The position numbers and the translations under genes were made by a program. The notes under the pieces were generated by a model. That model was not told the DNA's origin, did not search any database, and saw nothing but the letters and a program-made list of their open reading frames with translations. Below are positions 46,431 through 53,368 of a DNA stretch of 64,000 nucleotides, one piece after another (position 1 is the stretch's first letter; each line of letters begins with the position of its first letter). The stretch comes from Clostridia bacterium (GTDB lineage: Bacteria > Bacillota > Clostridia > Christensenellales > Borkfalkiaceae), in the NCBI GenBank assembly GCA_017545865.1, contig JAFWXO010000005.1:28281-92280 (forward strand), read 5' to 3'.

Positions 46431-46599
46431 AATCTATCGAACAGTTAAAGAAATTTGCTAATTTTATAATAAAACTACTGGTTGGTTCGTTTGCTCCACT
46501 CTCCCAACGCCCTATATTACGTTGACTTGTTTCGACACCTTTCGCAACTTCTAATTGTGAAAGGTTTTTTTCTTCTCTCAACTCTTTAATTCGATTCAT
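46249..46599 (-). CDS. XRE-family repressor 3
   Basis: A 116-residue regulator with helix-turn-helix NLSQLEVAKGVETSQRNIGRWESGA and the shared tail (GREDDFGFIQTTGEDYTS and ERE-rich helix ending KKSSRA). ATG 46599 has agggtgg upstream; a GTG nine bases earlier is possible. Confidence 0.85.
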   Translation of the reverse strand: MNRIKELREEKNLSQLEVAKGVETSQRNIGRWESGANEPTSSFIIKLANFFNCSIDYLLGREDDFGFIQTTGEDYTSAEKRIISIYRGLSEREREIFDNLVNSFDDKAETKKSSRA

Positions 46600-46626
46600 G
46601 GTAACCACCCTATAATGATTTTAAGC

Positions 46627-46845
46627 CCATATAAATATCAAAAGGCAGTTGCTATGCGCGACTGCTCTTTTTAATTTCCGCTTTATCGTCAAACGAGTTT
46701 ACGAGATTATCAAATATCTCTCTTTCACGTTCAGATAAACCACGATAAATTGATATTATTCGTTTTTCTGAAGAAGTGTAATCTTCCCCGGTTATTTGAA
46801 TAAACCCGAAATCGTCTTCGCGACCGAGTAAATAGTCTATCGAAC
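46627..46845. repeat. Repressor-tail repeat, copy 3
   Basis: Third copy, beginning at ataaatatcaaaaggcagtt; it lacks the first 50 noncoding bases of the other two and differs from them at scattered positions. Confidence 0.8.
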
Positions 46846-47008
46846 AGTTAAAGAAATTTGCAAATTTAATTAAGGTTTCAAAATTCATTTCAACAATTTC
46901 ACACTCGTATTTGCTAACCATTCTTTGCGTAAGCCCAATTTGCTTTGCAACTTCTGTTTGAGTTAATTTTCGTTCTTCTCTTAAAGATTTCAATATCGCA
47001 CCGTACAT
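46652..47008 (-). CDS. XRE-family repressor 4, nearest the early promoter
   Basis: A 118-residue regulator with helix-turn-helix KLTQTEVAKQIGLTQRMVSKYECE and the shared tail, here ending AEIKKSSRA. The ATG at 47008 (MYGAILKSL) has aaaggagac directly upstream; an ORF extension to 47101 would run through the promoter region. It faces the rightward promoter and operators and is the best candidate for the lysogeny repressor. Confidence 0.88.
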   Translation of the reverse strand: MYGAILKSLREERKLTQTEVAKQIGLTQRMVSKYECEIVEMNFETLIKFANFFNCSIDYLLGREDDFGFIQITGEDYTSSEKRIISIYRGLSEREREIFDNLVNSFDDKAEIKKSSRA

Positions 47009-47064
47009 TTTAGTCTCCTTTTTATTATTTTTAGCAAATTTTACTAAATTTTTGCGTAAATATA

Positions 47065-47117
47065 TTGACAATCGCAAATATTGCGTATATAATTGTGTCA
47101 AATTCGCAAATATTGCG
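47065..47117 (+). promoter_or_regulatory. Rightward early promoter with two operators
   Basis: TTGACA (47065-47070), 17 bp, TATAAT (47088-47093): full consensus. The sequence cgcaaatattgcg occurs twice, at 47073-47085 inside the spacer and at 47105-47117 just past the start point, 32 bp apart, about three helical turns. Each is a 5-bp inverted repeat (cgcaa / ttgcg) around ata. A half-site ttgcg also lies at 47052-47056. Confidence 0.85.
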
Positions 47118-47136
47118 TAATAAAAGGGGAAAAATT

Positions 47137-47199
47137 ATGGGAAAAGACTTTAACAAGCAAATTGAAGAAATGAAGATTGTTAAAGGAGTGAAACTATGA
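47137..47199 (+). CDS. 20-residue leader ORF
   Basis: MGKDFNKQIEEMKIVKGVKL, preceded by aaaagggg and overlapping the methylase ATG in an ATGA junction. It is the first reading frame behind the early promoter. It may couple translation of the methylase; no independent function can be claimed. Confidence 0.5.
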   Translation: MGKDFNKQIEEMKIVKGVKL

Positions 47200-47750
47200 A
47201 AGTAGATATATTTAATACAAATAAAAAGTACAGTATTATTTATGCTGATCCACCATGGCAGTATAAAGTGTGGTCAAAGGATACAGGGTTAAAAAGAAGT
47301 GCGGAATCTCACTATAACACCATGCAAAAAGAAGAAATACAAGGACTACCAATTCGTGAATTAACAGATAAAAATGCAGTGCTTTTTCTATGGGTAACAT
47401 ATCCATGTTTGCAAGAAGGAATAGAACTTATAACAAAATGGGGATTTACATATAAGACTTGCGCATTTTCTTGGGTGAAATTAAACAAAAAAAGCAATAC
47501 ACCTTTTACTGGTATGGGATATTACACAAGGGCTAATAATGAAATATGCTTATTAGCAACAAAAGGTAAGGTGTTGCCGAGAAAATCAAAAACAGTTAAA
47601 CAGATTGTTATGACAAAAATTGAAGAACACAGCAAGAAACCGTCAATAGTTAGAGACAGAATAACAAATTTATTCGGTGATTTACCTCGTTTAGAACTTT
47701 TTGCAAGACAACACGCTGACGGTTGGGATTGTTGGGGAAATGAGGTGTAA
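47196..47750 (+). CDS. MT-A70 family DNA adenine methyltransferase
   Basis: A 184-residue methylase with catalytic DPPW at residues 18-21 (IIYADPPWQYK), the family segment LFLWVTYPCLQEG, and GYYTRANNEICLLATKG. Phage members methylate N6 of adenine, probably against host restriction. Codon use (ATA, AGA, GGA, TTA) is clearly unlike the surrounding genes, which suggests a recent separate origin. Confidence 0.92.
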   Translation: MKVDIFNTNKKYSIIYADPPWQYKVWSKDTGLKRSAESHYNTMQKEEIQGLPIRELTDKNAVLFLWVTYPCLQEGIELITKWGFTYKTCAFSWVKLNKKSNTPFTGMGYYTRANNEICLLATKGKVLPRKSKTVKQIVMTKIEEHSKKPSIVRDRITNLFGDLPRLELFARQHADGWDCWGNEV

Positions 47751-47753
47751 CTT

Positions 47754-47798
47754 ATGCATAAAGTAATTCTTCAAGATAAAACTAATCCTGATAAATAA
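47754..47798 (+). CDS. 14-residue ORF after the methylase
   Basis: MHKVILQDKTNPDK, three bases after the methylase stop, with a weak gaggtg upstream. It may be a remnant or a coupling peptide. Confidence 0.25.
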   Translation: MHKVILQDKTNPDK

Positions 47799-47818
47799 AC
47801 AAACAAGGGGAAAGATAA

Positions 47819-48190
47819 ATGAAACGAAACCGTTCGATAAGGGTTCTTATTAAAGAGCCGGGAAAAGAGTTTAGAACTGAATATATCGACTTGACGTTTG
47901 AAAAGTACGTTGAACTTTTCGGCGTTGAGCCCAAAGATACATACCAAATGCAAGTTTTGCCTTGCTATAACGCGCTCGTTGTGTTCACTTACGAAAGCGA
48001 AAAAGAAAACTGCAGGGTTTTCGATACCGTGTTTAACGGAACGATTATGTTTGTTGGTCAAAAAATGCGTGGAGAGTTTTGCGATATTTCTTCAAAAGAT
48101 ATTGAGATAATTAAACGATTCACGCGAACTCCGTCCGATTACAACCCTAAAAAAAAACGCGCGTGGTGTAAATGGCTATGGCAGATTTAA
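47819..48190 (+). CDS. DUF3846-like small phage protein
   Basis: A 123-residue protein. SIRVLIKEPGKEFRTEYIDLTFEKYVELFG followed by VFDTVFNGTIMFVG and FCDISSKDIEIIKRF resembles the DUF3846 pattern found in phages and conjugative elements of Bacillota. Function unknown. Site aagggg before the ATG; overlaps the next gene by 19 bp. Confidence 0.6.
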   Translation: MKRNRSIRVLIKEPGKEFRTEYIDLTFEKYVELFGVEPKDTYQMQVLPCYNALVVFTYESEKENCRVFDTVFNGTIMFVGQKMRGEFCDISSKDIEIIKRFTRTPSDYNPKKKRAWCKWLWQI

Positions 48191-48561
48191 AGGTTAGCGC
48201 AGATAAGCGCGTTTCGCTTGGAAAGTTAAAAATACCGCAAAGCCCTTGCGTTCAAAAGTTTGAGCATAACGACGGTTCGTTTAGTTGCCGTGTTTGGGAT
48301 AAAGTTATATCTGAATTAAAACTTGAACTTAAAAATGCTAATTTAAACGCGTGGCAAAACAATTATAGCATTTACGGAACGAAGTGCATCGTGCCGAGCA
48401 TAAACGAACGAGAACTACTGTTTAACGTTGTTATTATCAAAAATTCAGCGCACGTTTTCACGGTTATTATATCGTCAAAAGACGGTACGACGTACGCAAA
48501 ATGCAAAAATTACGACGAAGTTAATGCGGTGCTTGCGCCGATAATTAAAAAAATAAAATAG
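48172..48561 (+). CDS. Uncharacterised prophage protein
   Basis: A 129-residue mixed alpha/beta protein (IPQSPCVQKFEHNDGSFSCRVWDK, NVVIIKNSAHVFTVIISSKDG). I do not recognise it. Its TAG stop is the first three bases of structured element A. Confidence 0.6.
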   Translation: MAMADLKVSADKRVSLGKLKIPQSPCVQKFEHNDGSFSCRVWDKVISELKLELKNANLNAWQNNYSIYGTKCIVPSINERELLFNVVIIKNSAHVFTVIISSKDGTTYAKCKNYDEVNAVLAPIIKKIK

Positions 48562-48647
48562 TCCGAAAACGTCTTCCTGGTATCGAACCTGGAGAGATAA
48601 AACGGACGGAAACTGTCCGTTTTTACTAAAATTCGGCGCTAACGTTA
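48559..48647 (+). repeat. Four-copy structured element, copy A
   Basis: Copy A of a roughly 90-nt element. It starts TAGtccgaaaacgtcttcct, with the TAG being the stop of the preceding gene. A perfect 9-bp hairpin (aaaacggac, loop ggaaact, gtccgtttt) is at 48599-48623, followed by ttcggcgctaacgtt. The 5' gtccg at 48561-48565 can pair with the cggac arm instead of the hairpin. It stands in front of the structural gene block. Confidence 0.85.
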
Positions 48648-48678
48648 GAAGATAAAAGACTTAAAAAGGGGAAAAGAA

Positions 48679-48762
48679 ATGTTAAGTTTTGTAATAGGCG
48701 CGCTCGTTGGCGCAACTATCTCAATCACCGTTCTTGCTATAATTCGCATTAACAAAAACTAA
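48679..48762 (+). CDS. 27-residue hydrophobic peptide, candidate small virion protein
   Basis: MLSFVIGALVGATISITVLAI and then a basic tail (IRINKN). One membrane span with GxxxG-type spacing and a positively charged end, the layout of the very small filamentous phage proteins pVII and pIX or the C-terminal half of pVIII. Preceded by aggggaaaag. No homology can be claimed at this length. Confidence 0.5.
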   Translation: MLSFVIGALVGATISITVLAIIRINKN

Positions 48763-48779
48763 AGATTAAACGTTATAGA

Positions 48780-48872
48780 ATCGTTTCGTTTAAAACGGTT
48801 CTTCCATAAGGGTTTGTTTCAGCCCTATTTTTCCCCGGGCTTATGCCCCGCGCTGGCAACAGTCCAGCGCGT
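48780..48872 (+). promoter_or_regulatory. Cluster of three hairpins ahead of the structural genes
   Basis: In order: aggg / ccct with a T-tract (about 48809-48832), gggc-ttat-gccc (about 48838-48848), and an 8-bp GC-rich hairpin cgcgctgg / ccagcgcg with a 7-nt loop at 48849-48871. Filamentous phages carry hairpin clusters as replication origin and packaging signal in noncoding regions; this is a candidate. Confidence 0.4.
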
Positions 48873-48900
48873 AAAAGGGGATAAAAAGAAAGGATATATT

Positions 48901-49047
48901 ATGAAAAGAGATAAAATGACTACCGTCCGCATCAACTCTGAGTTGTTTGAAAAATTCAAACAAACGGTTAGCGCGAATAACGAAGATATTACCCTTGCTG
49001 ATTTAATTGAAATCGCAATGAAAAATTATATTAAAAGCAAAGTTTAA
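48901..49047 (+). CDS. Ribbon-helix-helix protein
   Basis: A 48-residue protein (MTTVRINSELFEKFKQTVSANN, then ADLIEIAMKNYIKSK), matching the Arc/CopG ribbon-helix-helix pattern: a beta strand TTVRI and two helices. The ATG at 48901 has aaagga upstream; a longer reading frame from 48814 runs through the hairpins. Probably a DNA-binding regulator of the prophage. Confidence 0.75.
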   Translation: MKRDKMTTVRINSELFEKFKQTVSANNEDITLADLIEIAMKNYIKSKV

Positions 49048-49078
49048 CTGTTTCATTTTTTTCTCATTTACGTGTTTG

Positions 49079-49097
49079 CCGGGGGTAAATCCCCCGG
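49079..49097 (+). promoter_or_regulatory. GC-rich hairpin ccggggg/cccccgg
   Basis: A perfect 7-bp G/C stem with loop taaat in an AT-rich region and no T-run after it, so it is not a normal terminator. It lies between the ribbon-helix-helix and zinc-ribbon genes. Confidence 0.5.
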
Positions 49098-49135
49098 TTA
49101 TAACGTAACGAGAAAATTACAAAAAGGAGATTTTT

Positions 49136-49246
49136 ATGGAAAGCAAATGCGTTTATTGTGGCTGTGACGTGCCCGAAGGCGTTTATATATGCCCTAATTG
49201 TGAATATAAACTGCTTAACGGAACGGTTAAAGGCTCTTTAATTTAA
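49136..49246 (+). CDS. 36-residue zinc-ribbon protein
   Basis: Two Cys pairs, CVYCGC and CPNC, spaced eleven residues, form a small zinc ribbon; the tail is neutral. A strong site (aaggag) lies eight bases before the ATG. Unknown role. Confidence 0.6.
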   Translation: MESKCVYCGCDVPEGVYICPNCEYKLLNGTVKGSLI

Positions 49247-49287
49247 AATAAAACGTTGCTCCCAGCGATAAGGGAAAAGGTTATTTT

Positions 49288-49662
49288 ATGGCGACAATGG
49301 CTTTAAAATCTAACGTAAGAACTACAACTAAGACGAAAACACCGTCTAAACCTAAGCAAAAAGGCAAGGTAAAAACCGCCGTTAAGAAAGGTGCAAGCGC
49401 GGTTAAAAACACCGTTAAGAAAGGTGCAAGCGCAGTTAAATCTACTGCAAAAAAGGCAACCACAAAAGCAAAAAACTACACTATAACCCTAAAAGAAGCC
49501 TACAATGCCGGTTACAAAAGTGGCGTTCAAGACGCTCAAAACATTAAAAAGAGTTCTGCAGGCGCACGAATTTCCGCTAAAACGGGCTATGGTAACGCTT
49601 TAAAAAATCAAAATAAAGTTGAAAAATTAACAAATAAAGCATCTAAATCTACTAAAAAATAG
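49288..49662 (+). CDS. Histone-like Lys/Ala-rich prophage protein
   Basis: A 124-residue very basic protein. The N-terminal 60 residues resemble histone H1 tails, with a direct repeat KKGASAVKNTV / KKGASAVKSTA, followed by a helical part (LKEAYNAGYKSGVQDAQNI). It may bind the phage DNA, but this is inferred from composition only. It starts the structural run. Confidence 0.65.
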   Translation: MATMALKSNVRTTTKTKTPSKPKQKGKVKTAVKKGASAVKNTVKKGASAVKSTAKKATTKAKNYTITLKEAYNAGYKSGVQDAQNIKKSSAGARISAKTGYGNALKNQNKVEKLTNKASKSTKK

Positions 49663-49673
49663 GAGAAATAATT

Positions 49674-50294
49674 ATGAAGAAAATTTTTGTAGGCGTTGTT
49701 GCAATTGCAATAGTAGCCTTTAGTTCTTGGTTTGCCACGTCTTATCATTTAGGTGGTATTGCTAAGAGTTGGACGGAATCTAAAGATGTTCAAATTGAAC
49801 AAGAAATTCCGGGCGATGAAGAATTGCCCGGTGATGTTGAAGAACCCGGTGACGTAGAACAACCCGGTGATGTTGAAGAACCTGGTGACGTTGAAGAACC
49901 TGGTGACGTTGAAGAAGTTAACACTGCTGAAGTTAAATTATTTAATAACAATTCAGTTATTGGAGAGTTAAATACAACTACTGTAATTTCATTTTTAAAT
50001 GAAGACGGCTCTATTTATAACGGCTCTATTGAAATTAATATTTCAGACTCAACCGCTCTTATGAGTATTTACGACGTATCTACCGGTGATCCTGTAGCAA
50101 CTGAGATCTCTATTAATTCAATGCCTGATTTTTCTTTTGACGTTATTGTGAAAGATTCAACTATTGAAGTTAAATTATGCGCTGAAAAGGAATTGATTAC
50201 AGATTCATATAGGTACGTTATTTTAGATAATACGTTAACATTTGAAATCTTTGTTAATGATAATACGTCTATATTATATGAGTGTGAATTATGA
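49674..50294 (+). CDS. Secreted protein with PGDVEE repeats
   Basis: A 206-residue protein with an N-terminal signal or anchor helix (IFVGVVAIAIVAFSSWFA), then an acidic linker of six PGDVEE-type repeats (residues about 43-80), then a beta-rich domain. The linker recalls the glycine-rich linkers of filamentous phage adsorption protein pIII. aggag lies before the ATG; the stop overlaps the next start. Confidence 0.65.
   Translation: MKKIFVGVVAIAIVAFSSWFATSYHLGGIAKSWTESKDVQIEQEIPGDEELPGDVEEPGDVEQPGDVEEPGDVEEPGDVEEVNTAEVKLFNNNSVIGELNTTTVISFLNEDGSIYNGSIEINISDSTALMSIYDVSTGDPVATEISINSMPDFSFDVIVKDSTIEVKLCAEKELITDSYRYVILDNTLTFEIFVNDNTSILYECEL
49806..49917 (+). repeat. 18-bp tandem repeat coding PGDVEE
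   Basis: About six head-to-tail units of 18 bases such as cccggtgatgttgaagaa, with wobble differences between units. Such arrays change length by slippage. Confidence 0.8.
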
Positions 50295-51277
50295 AAAAAT
50301 TGTTAGTATTATTGCTTAGCCTAACATTATGTTTAGGCTTAACGTCGTCTTTAGGTTGTTCAAAAACTCCTGAAACTTTACAAGAAGATAATTTTGTTGT
50401 TGGGTCTATAACTGAAAACGGTTTAGGCTTAAAAATGTTAACGTCTGAAACGGTTGTAACTGAAACCGACAAATATTTAGAAAAGACGTTGCAAGTAACC
50501 GTTAATGGGTCTATTGCAAATGCAAAGCCTATTGATTTAGAGTGGTACGTTACTTGGTACAATAGCGCTGCAACTGAAGATATAGACGATTATTTAAAGA
50601 TTGAAACTTCTGAAGAAAACACAGTTTGCGCAGTTAGGCTTTATCAACCGCTTAATGACGTTGCAGTTATTGTCGTTCAATGCAAAAACAACGGAATTAG
50701 CGCAAGTTGTTTAGTTGAATATTGCCCTAAGGCTCATTCAACTGATTTTGTAATTAACGGGGATTATGCCGTAAGTAAATATGATACTTTAGATGGTCTT
50801 CCTGCTTTAGAACTTATTCCTGGTCAAGTATTTGAATGTTATGTTGGTTCTTATGATTTCTTTGGAAATGAAATAGGCGTTTCAAAAACATTAAACGTTG
50901 ACGATGATTTTTCATGCGGTTCAATAAATATGACTTCTATGGGGTTGCCGGGTACTGAAACTGAACATAGTTTATCTGAGTTTGTTAATCCTACTAATAT
51001 TTACGTTACACCTTATGTATTATGGAGTTTCAATGAAGAAACGTGCATTTTGAGAATTGAAGCGGTTACTGCATTAGAAGATCTTAAAATAGAAACTGTT
51101 AGTCCTACTATGTATGACGGTTTTTATTCGGTTGAAAGCACGTTGATTCCTTATTTTGAAATTCATTTAAATGATTATGAAATTGTTGGTAATGAACCTT
51201 TACAATTATCAGTAAAAGTTCGTGTTGTTAGATCAGTTCATTTAAGTCTTAATAATTCAAATATTACGTTTGAATAA
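50291..51277 (+). CDS. Prophage-encoded lipoprotein
   Basis: A 328-residue protein with signal peptide and lipobox (SSLGC, Cys23), then beta-rich domains with few Cys. It overlaps the preceding gene in an ATGA junction. A lipoprotein on the host surface could act in superinfection exclusion, or the protein may be a virion component. No family recognised. Confidence 0.6.
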   Translation: MKKLLVLLLSLTLCLGLTSSLGCSKTPETLQEDNFVVGSITENGLGLKMLTSETVVTETDKYLEKTLQVTVNGSIANAKPIDLEWYVTWYNSAATEDIDDYLKIETSEENTVCAVRLYQPLNDVAVIVVQCKNNGISASCLVEYCPKAHSTDFVINGDYAVSKYDTLDGLPALELIPGQVFECYVGSYDFFGNEIGVSKTLNVDDDFSCGSINMTSMGLPGTETEHSLSEFVNPTNIYVTPYVLWSFNEETCILRIEAVTALEDLKIETVSPTMYDGFYSVESTLIPYFEIHLNDYEIVGNEPLQLSVKVRVVRSVHLSLNNSNITFE

Positions 51278-51291
51278 AGCGTAGGTGCGTT

Positions 51292-51456
51292 ATGAAAAAG
51301 TTTATTTTAATACTTTTATTGCTAGTTATAACAGTTGTTTTAGTTATAGTTGTTATTAAAGGTATTAACGGTAATAGCGTTCAAGCGCCTATAATTCCTG
51401 CACCGAACACCGATTTAATGTTGGTATTAAGTGAAAAATATATACTGTTTGAATAA
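51292..51456 (+). CDS. 54-residue single-span membrane protein
   Basis: MKKFILILLL with one membrane span to about residue 23, then a Pro-containing outer part ending LSEKYILFE. Its size fits a minor or major coat protein precursor of a filamentous phage, but charge pattern does not clearly match. The start codon has only a weak upstream site (taggtgcg). Confidence 0.5.
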   Translation: MKKFILILLLLVITVVLVIVVIKGINGNSVQAPIIPAPNTDLMLVLSEKYILFE

Positions 51457-51484
51457 AAAAAGCGGATAAATGTCCGCTTTTTAT
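51457..51484 (+). terminator. Terminator inside the structural block
   Basis: Hairpin aaagcgga / tccgcttt with a T-run directly after, two bases past the stop of the 54-residue gene. It probably lowers read-through into the large surface-protein gene. Confidence 0.78.
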
Positions 51485-51497
51485 TAAAGGTAAAAGT

Positions 51498-53186
51498 ATG
51501 AAAAAGTTAATTTTAAGTGTAATTTTAGCGTTCTCATTATGTTTAAGTGGCTTAGGTAGTATACCGGTAAAGGCTGAAACTATTAAACTGGGAGAAGATA
51601 TTCAAAAGGAACTTGAAGACGTTGATTTAACACCGTTTGAACTTGCCGGCAAAACTGACGTTATAACTGTTTCAGAAGTCGGTTTTGGAACGGAAGATTA
51701 TAAGGTTATTATTTACATTTATAACGCTGGAAAGATTAAGTTTAGTAAAGGCAGTCCGTCTAACGTAGTTAACCTTGCGGTAAGATTTGACGATGATTTA
51801 AACGCTGAAGTTTATTCGAATTTCAAACTTGAATACATTTCTTCAACTGAAGATGAGAGTATTTATAAGTTCGCCGTAAACGACGAATACAGCACGTTAA
51901 AACTCCTTTCCGAAGAATTGAACGAAAAACATAATAAGCGCCGTTACAACGTTGCAGGTGTTCAGTTAATCGAATTAGGTGCAAGAACTGCGGTTGATTA
52001 TAAGGTTGCAAAATCTTATGATTTTAAGGGAAAAGATTCAACTCTTACTATAAACGAATTTGAAACAATCGAATTAGAAGTTTATCCGCTCTGGTATCGT
52101 ACGGAATCTGGCGCAGCTGTAGGTCACCAAAATCAATTAAACGGCGTTTATTTTTCAGTCCCTGACACTTATTCTAATGACGGTTATAAATTAACCAAAA
52201 TTAAGGCTGAGTGGTATGAATATAAAACGGAAGCAGTTGTTGTATTAGACAGCGATAGTTTACTTAATAAAGTAACTCCTTATATTGGACGAAAAATAGA
52301 CGGTTATGATGCTTCATTGCCTACTTTGAGCGTTATGGAAGCTCATATGTATGATAAAGATCTTTTATATTGGTCTTACAATGCGGATTTGGGCGATTTT
52401 TTCAATTCAATTTATACCAGTGATAATTTAGTTTACGCGTTTACTAAAGACGAAAATGGAAAAGTTTCTTCAGAGCGATTGACTGATTATATTTATAGTT
52501 ATAATTCAAGTGCTTATAAAGGTTATTTGCCTATTAAAAACGGACAAGTTTCGGCTGATTTGTTTTTAGATAACGTAGACGAAGGTCGAACTCGTGGTTA
52601 TAACTGTGTTGAAATTTCTGCTGACGATAGTTATGATTTGTTAAGTTATGATGATACTCATAATTGGTTTGAAACTGTTTGGGATTATGGTCTTTGGGAT
52701 ACGTTGTTGGGTAGAGTTCCCACCGATAGCAGTAAAATAGGTGTTAAAGCGATTGAACTCATAAGCGACGAGCAAGTGAAAAACAAAGGTTCTATATCTT
52801 CTGAACTTCTTATGGATTACGAATTGGTTGACGATTTTAAAACTTTTTATGACAATTCAAAGAAAGCAGAAAAAGATACATATATATTTAGATTTGCTTC
52901 AACTGATTATGCTAGTGGCGATCTTTTAGGTTCTTCGGGTGGCACTTCTTTAACTGGATACGCGGCGTGGGAAACGGTATTTTTAGATTTTGATATTATT
53001 CAACTTGAATTTGATAATGGAAATCATAATCTTGTTATTCCTGTTGTGGCTAGTCCTGTTGATATTATTCCAACAATTACTCCCCCACCCGTTTATGGTA
53101 ATAATTGGTTTTGGTATCTTGTTGCAACAATGCTTTTTTGTGTTGGTGGAATAGTAGTTTATAAACTCATAAAGGAGAATAAATAA
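51498..53186 (+). CDS. Candidate adsorption protein (pIII-like)
   Basis: A 562-residue protein with signal peptide (cleavage likely after PVKAE), a large beta-rich exterior, a Pro-rich stretch (ITPPPV) and a C-terminal membrane anchor (NWFWYLVATMLFCVGGIVVYKLI) with a basic end. This topology, and its place before a small membrane protein and the Zot ATPase, is that of pIII in filamentous phages. No sequence-level family is recognised, as usual for this fast-changing protein. Confidence 0.65.
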   Translation: MKKLILSVILAFSLCLSGLGSIPVKAETIKLGEDIQKELEDVDLTPFELAGKTDVITVSEVGFGTEDYKVIIYIYNAGKIKFSKGSPSNVVNLAVRFDDDLNAEVYSNFKLEYISSTEDESIYKFAVNDEYSTLKLLSEELNEKHNKRRYNVAGVQLIELGARTAVDYKVAKSYDFKGKDSTLTINEFETIELEVYPLWYRTESGAAVGHQNQLNGVYFSVPDTYSNDGYKLTKIKAEWYEYKTEAVVVLDSDSLLNKVTPYIGRKIDGYDASLPTLSVMEAHMYDKDLLYWSYNADLGDFFNSIYTSDNLVYAFTKDENGKVSSERLTDYIYSYNSSAYKGYLPIKNGQVSADLFLDNVDEGRTRGYNCVEISADDSYDLLSYDDTHNWFETVWDYGLWDTLLGRVPTDSSKIGVKAIELISDEQVKNKGSISSELLMDYELVDDFKTFYDNSKKAEKDTYIFRFASTDYASGDLLGSSGGTSLTGYAAWETVFLDFDIIQLEFDNGNHNLVIPVVASPVDIIPTITPPPVYGNNWFWYLVATMLFCVGGIVVYKLIKENK

Positions 53187-53368
53187 TGTTAGTTTCGTTT
53201 TTTATATTTATAATTTCGGTTTGTTTTATGTTTATCGCTAAACGTTTAGCGATAAAGTGGGTTTTTTTGACTCTTATGGCTGAAATAAGTATATACTTAT
53301 TAGTTGCTTGTGCGGTGTTATTCGTTACAATGGGTGTTGTAACGATAGTTAAAGCTATTAAGAAATGA
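53186..53368 (+). CDS. Small two-span membrane protein (pVI-like position)
   Basis: A 60-residue protein with two membrane helices. The ATG overlaps the preceding stop (TAATG) and its own stop overlaps the Zot start. In filamentous phages the minor coat protein pVI sits here. aaggag precedes it. Confidence 0.6.
   Translation: MLVSFFIFIISVCFMFIAKRLAIKWVFLTLMAEISIYLLVACAVLFVTMGVVTIVKAIKK

Noticed and set aside
48559-48647. Hammerhead-like ribozyme suggested by gtccg, cgaaaac and ggaaac strings in the repeated element
   Set aside because: The invariant ctgatga core is absent in all four copies and no three-stem junction can be drawn. Twister and pistol patterns do not fit either.
48814-48900. 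N-terminal extension of the ribbon-helix-helix gene
   Set aside because: It lies in the hairpin region; the ATG at 48901 has a good ribosome site and fits the family start.
49281-49463. Minus-strand frame opposite the histone-like gene, rich in Phe, Leu and Val
   Set aside because: It is the complement of a Lys/Ala-rich coding sequence and has no start signals.
49806-49917. CRISPR-like array
   Set aside because: The 18-bp units are head-to-tail and in frame with a protein; there are no spacers and no cas genes anywhere in the window.
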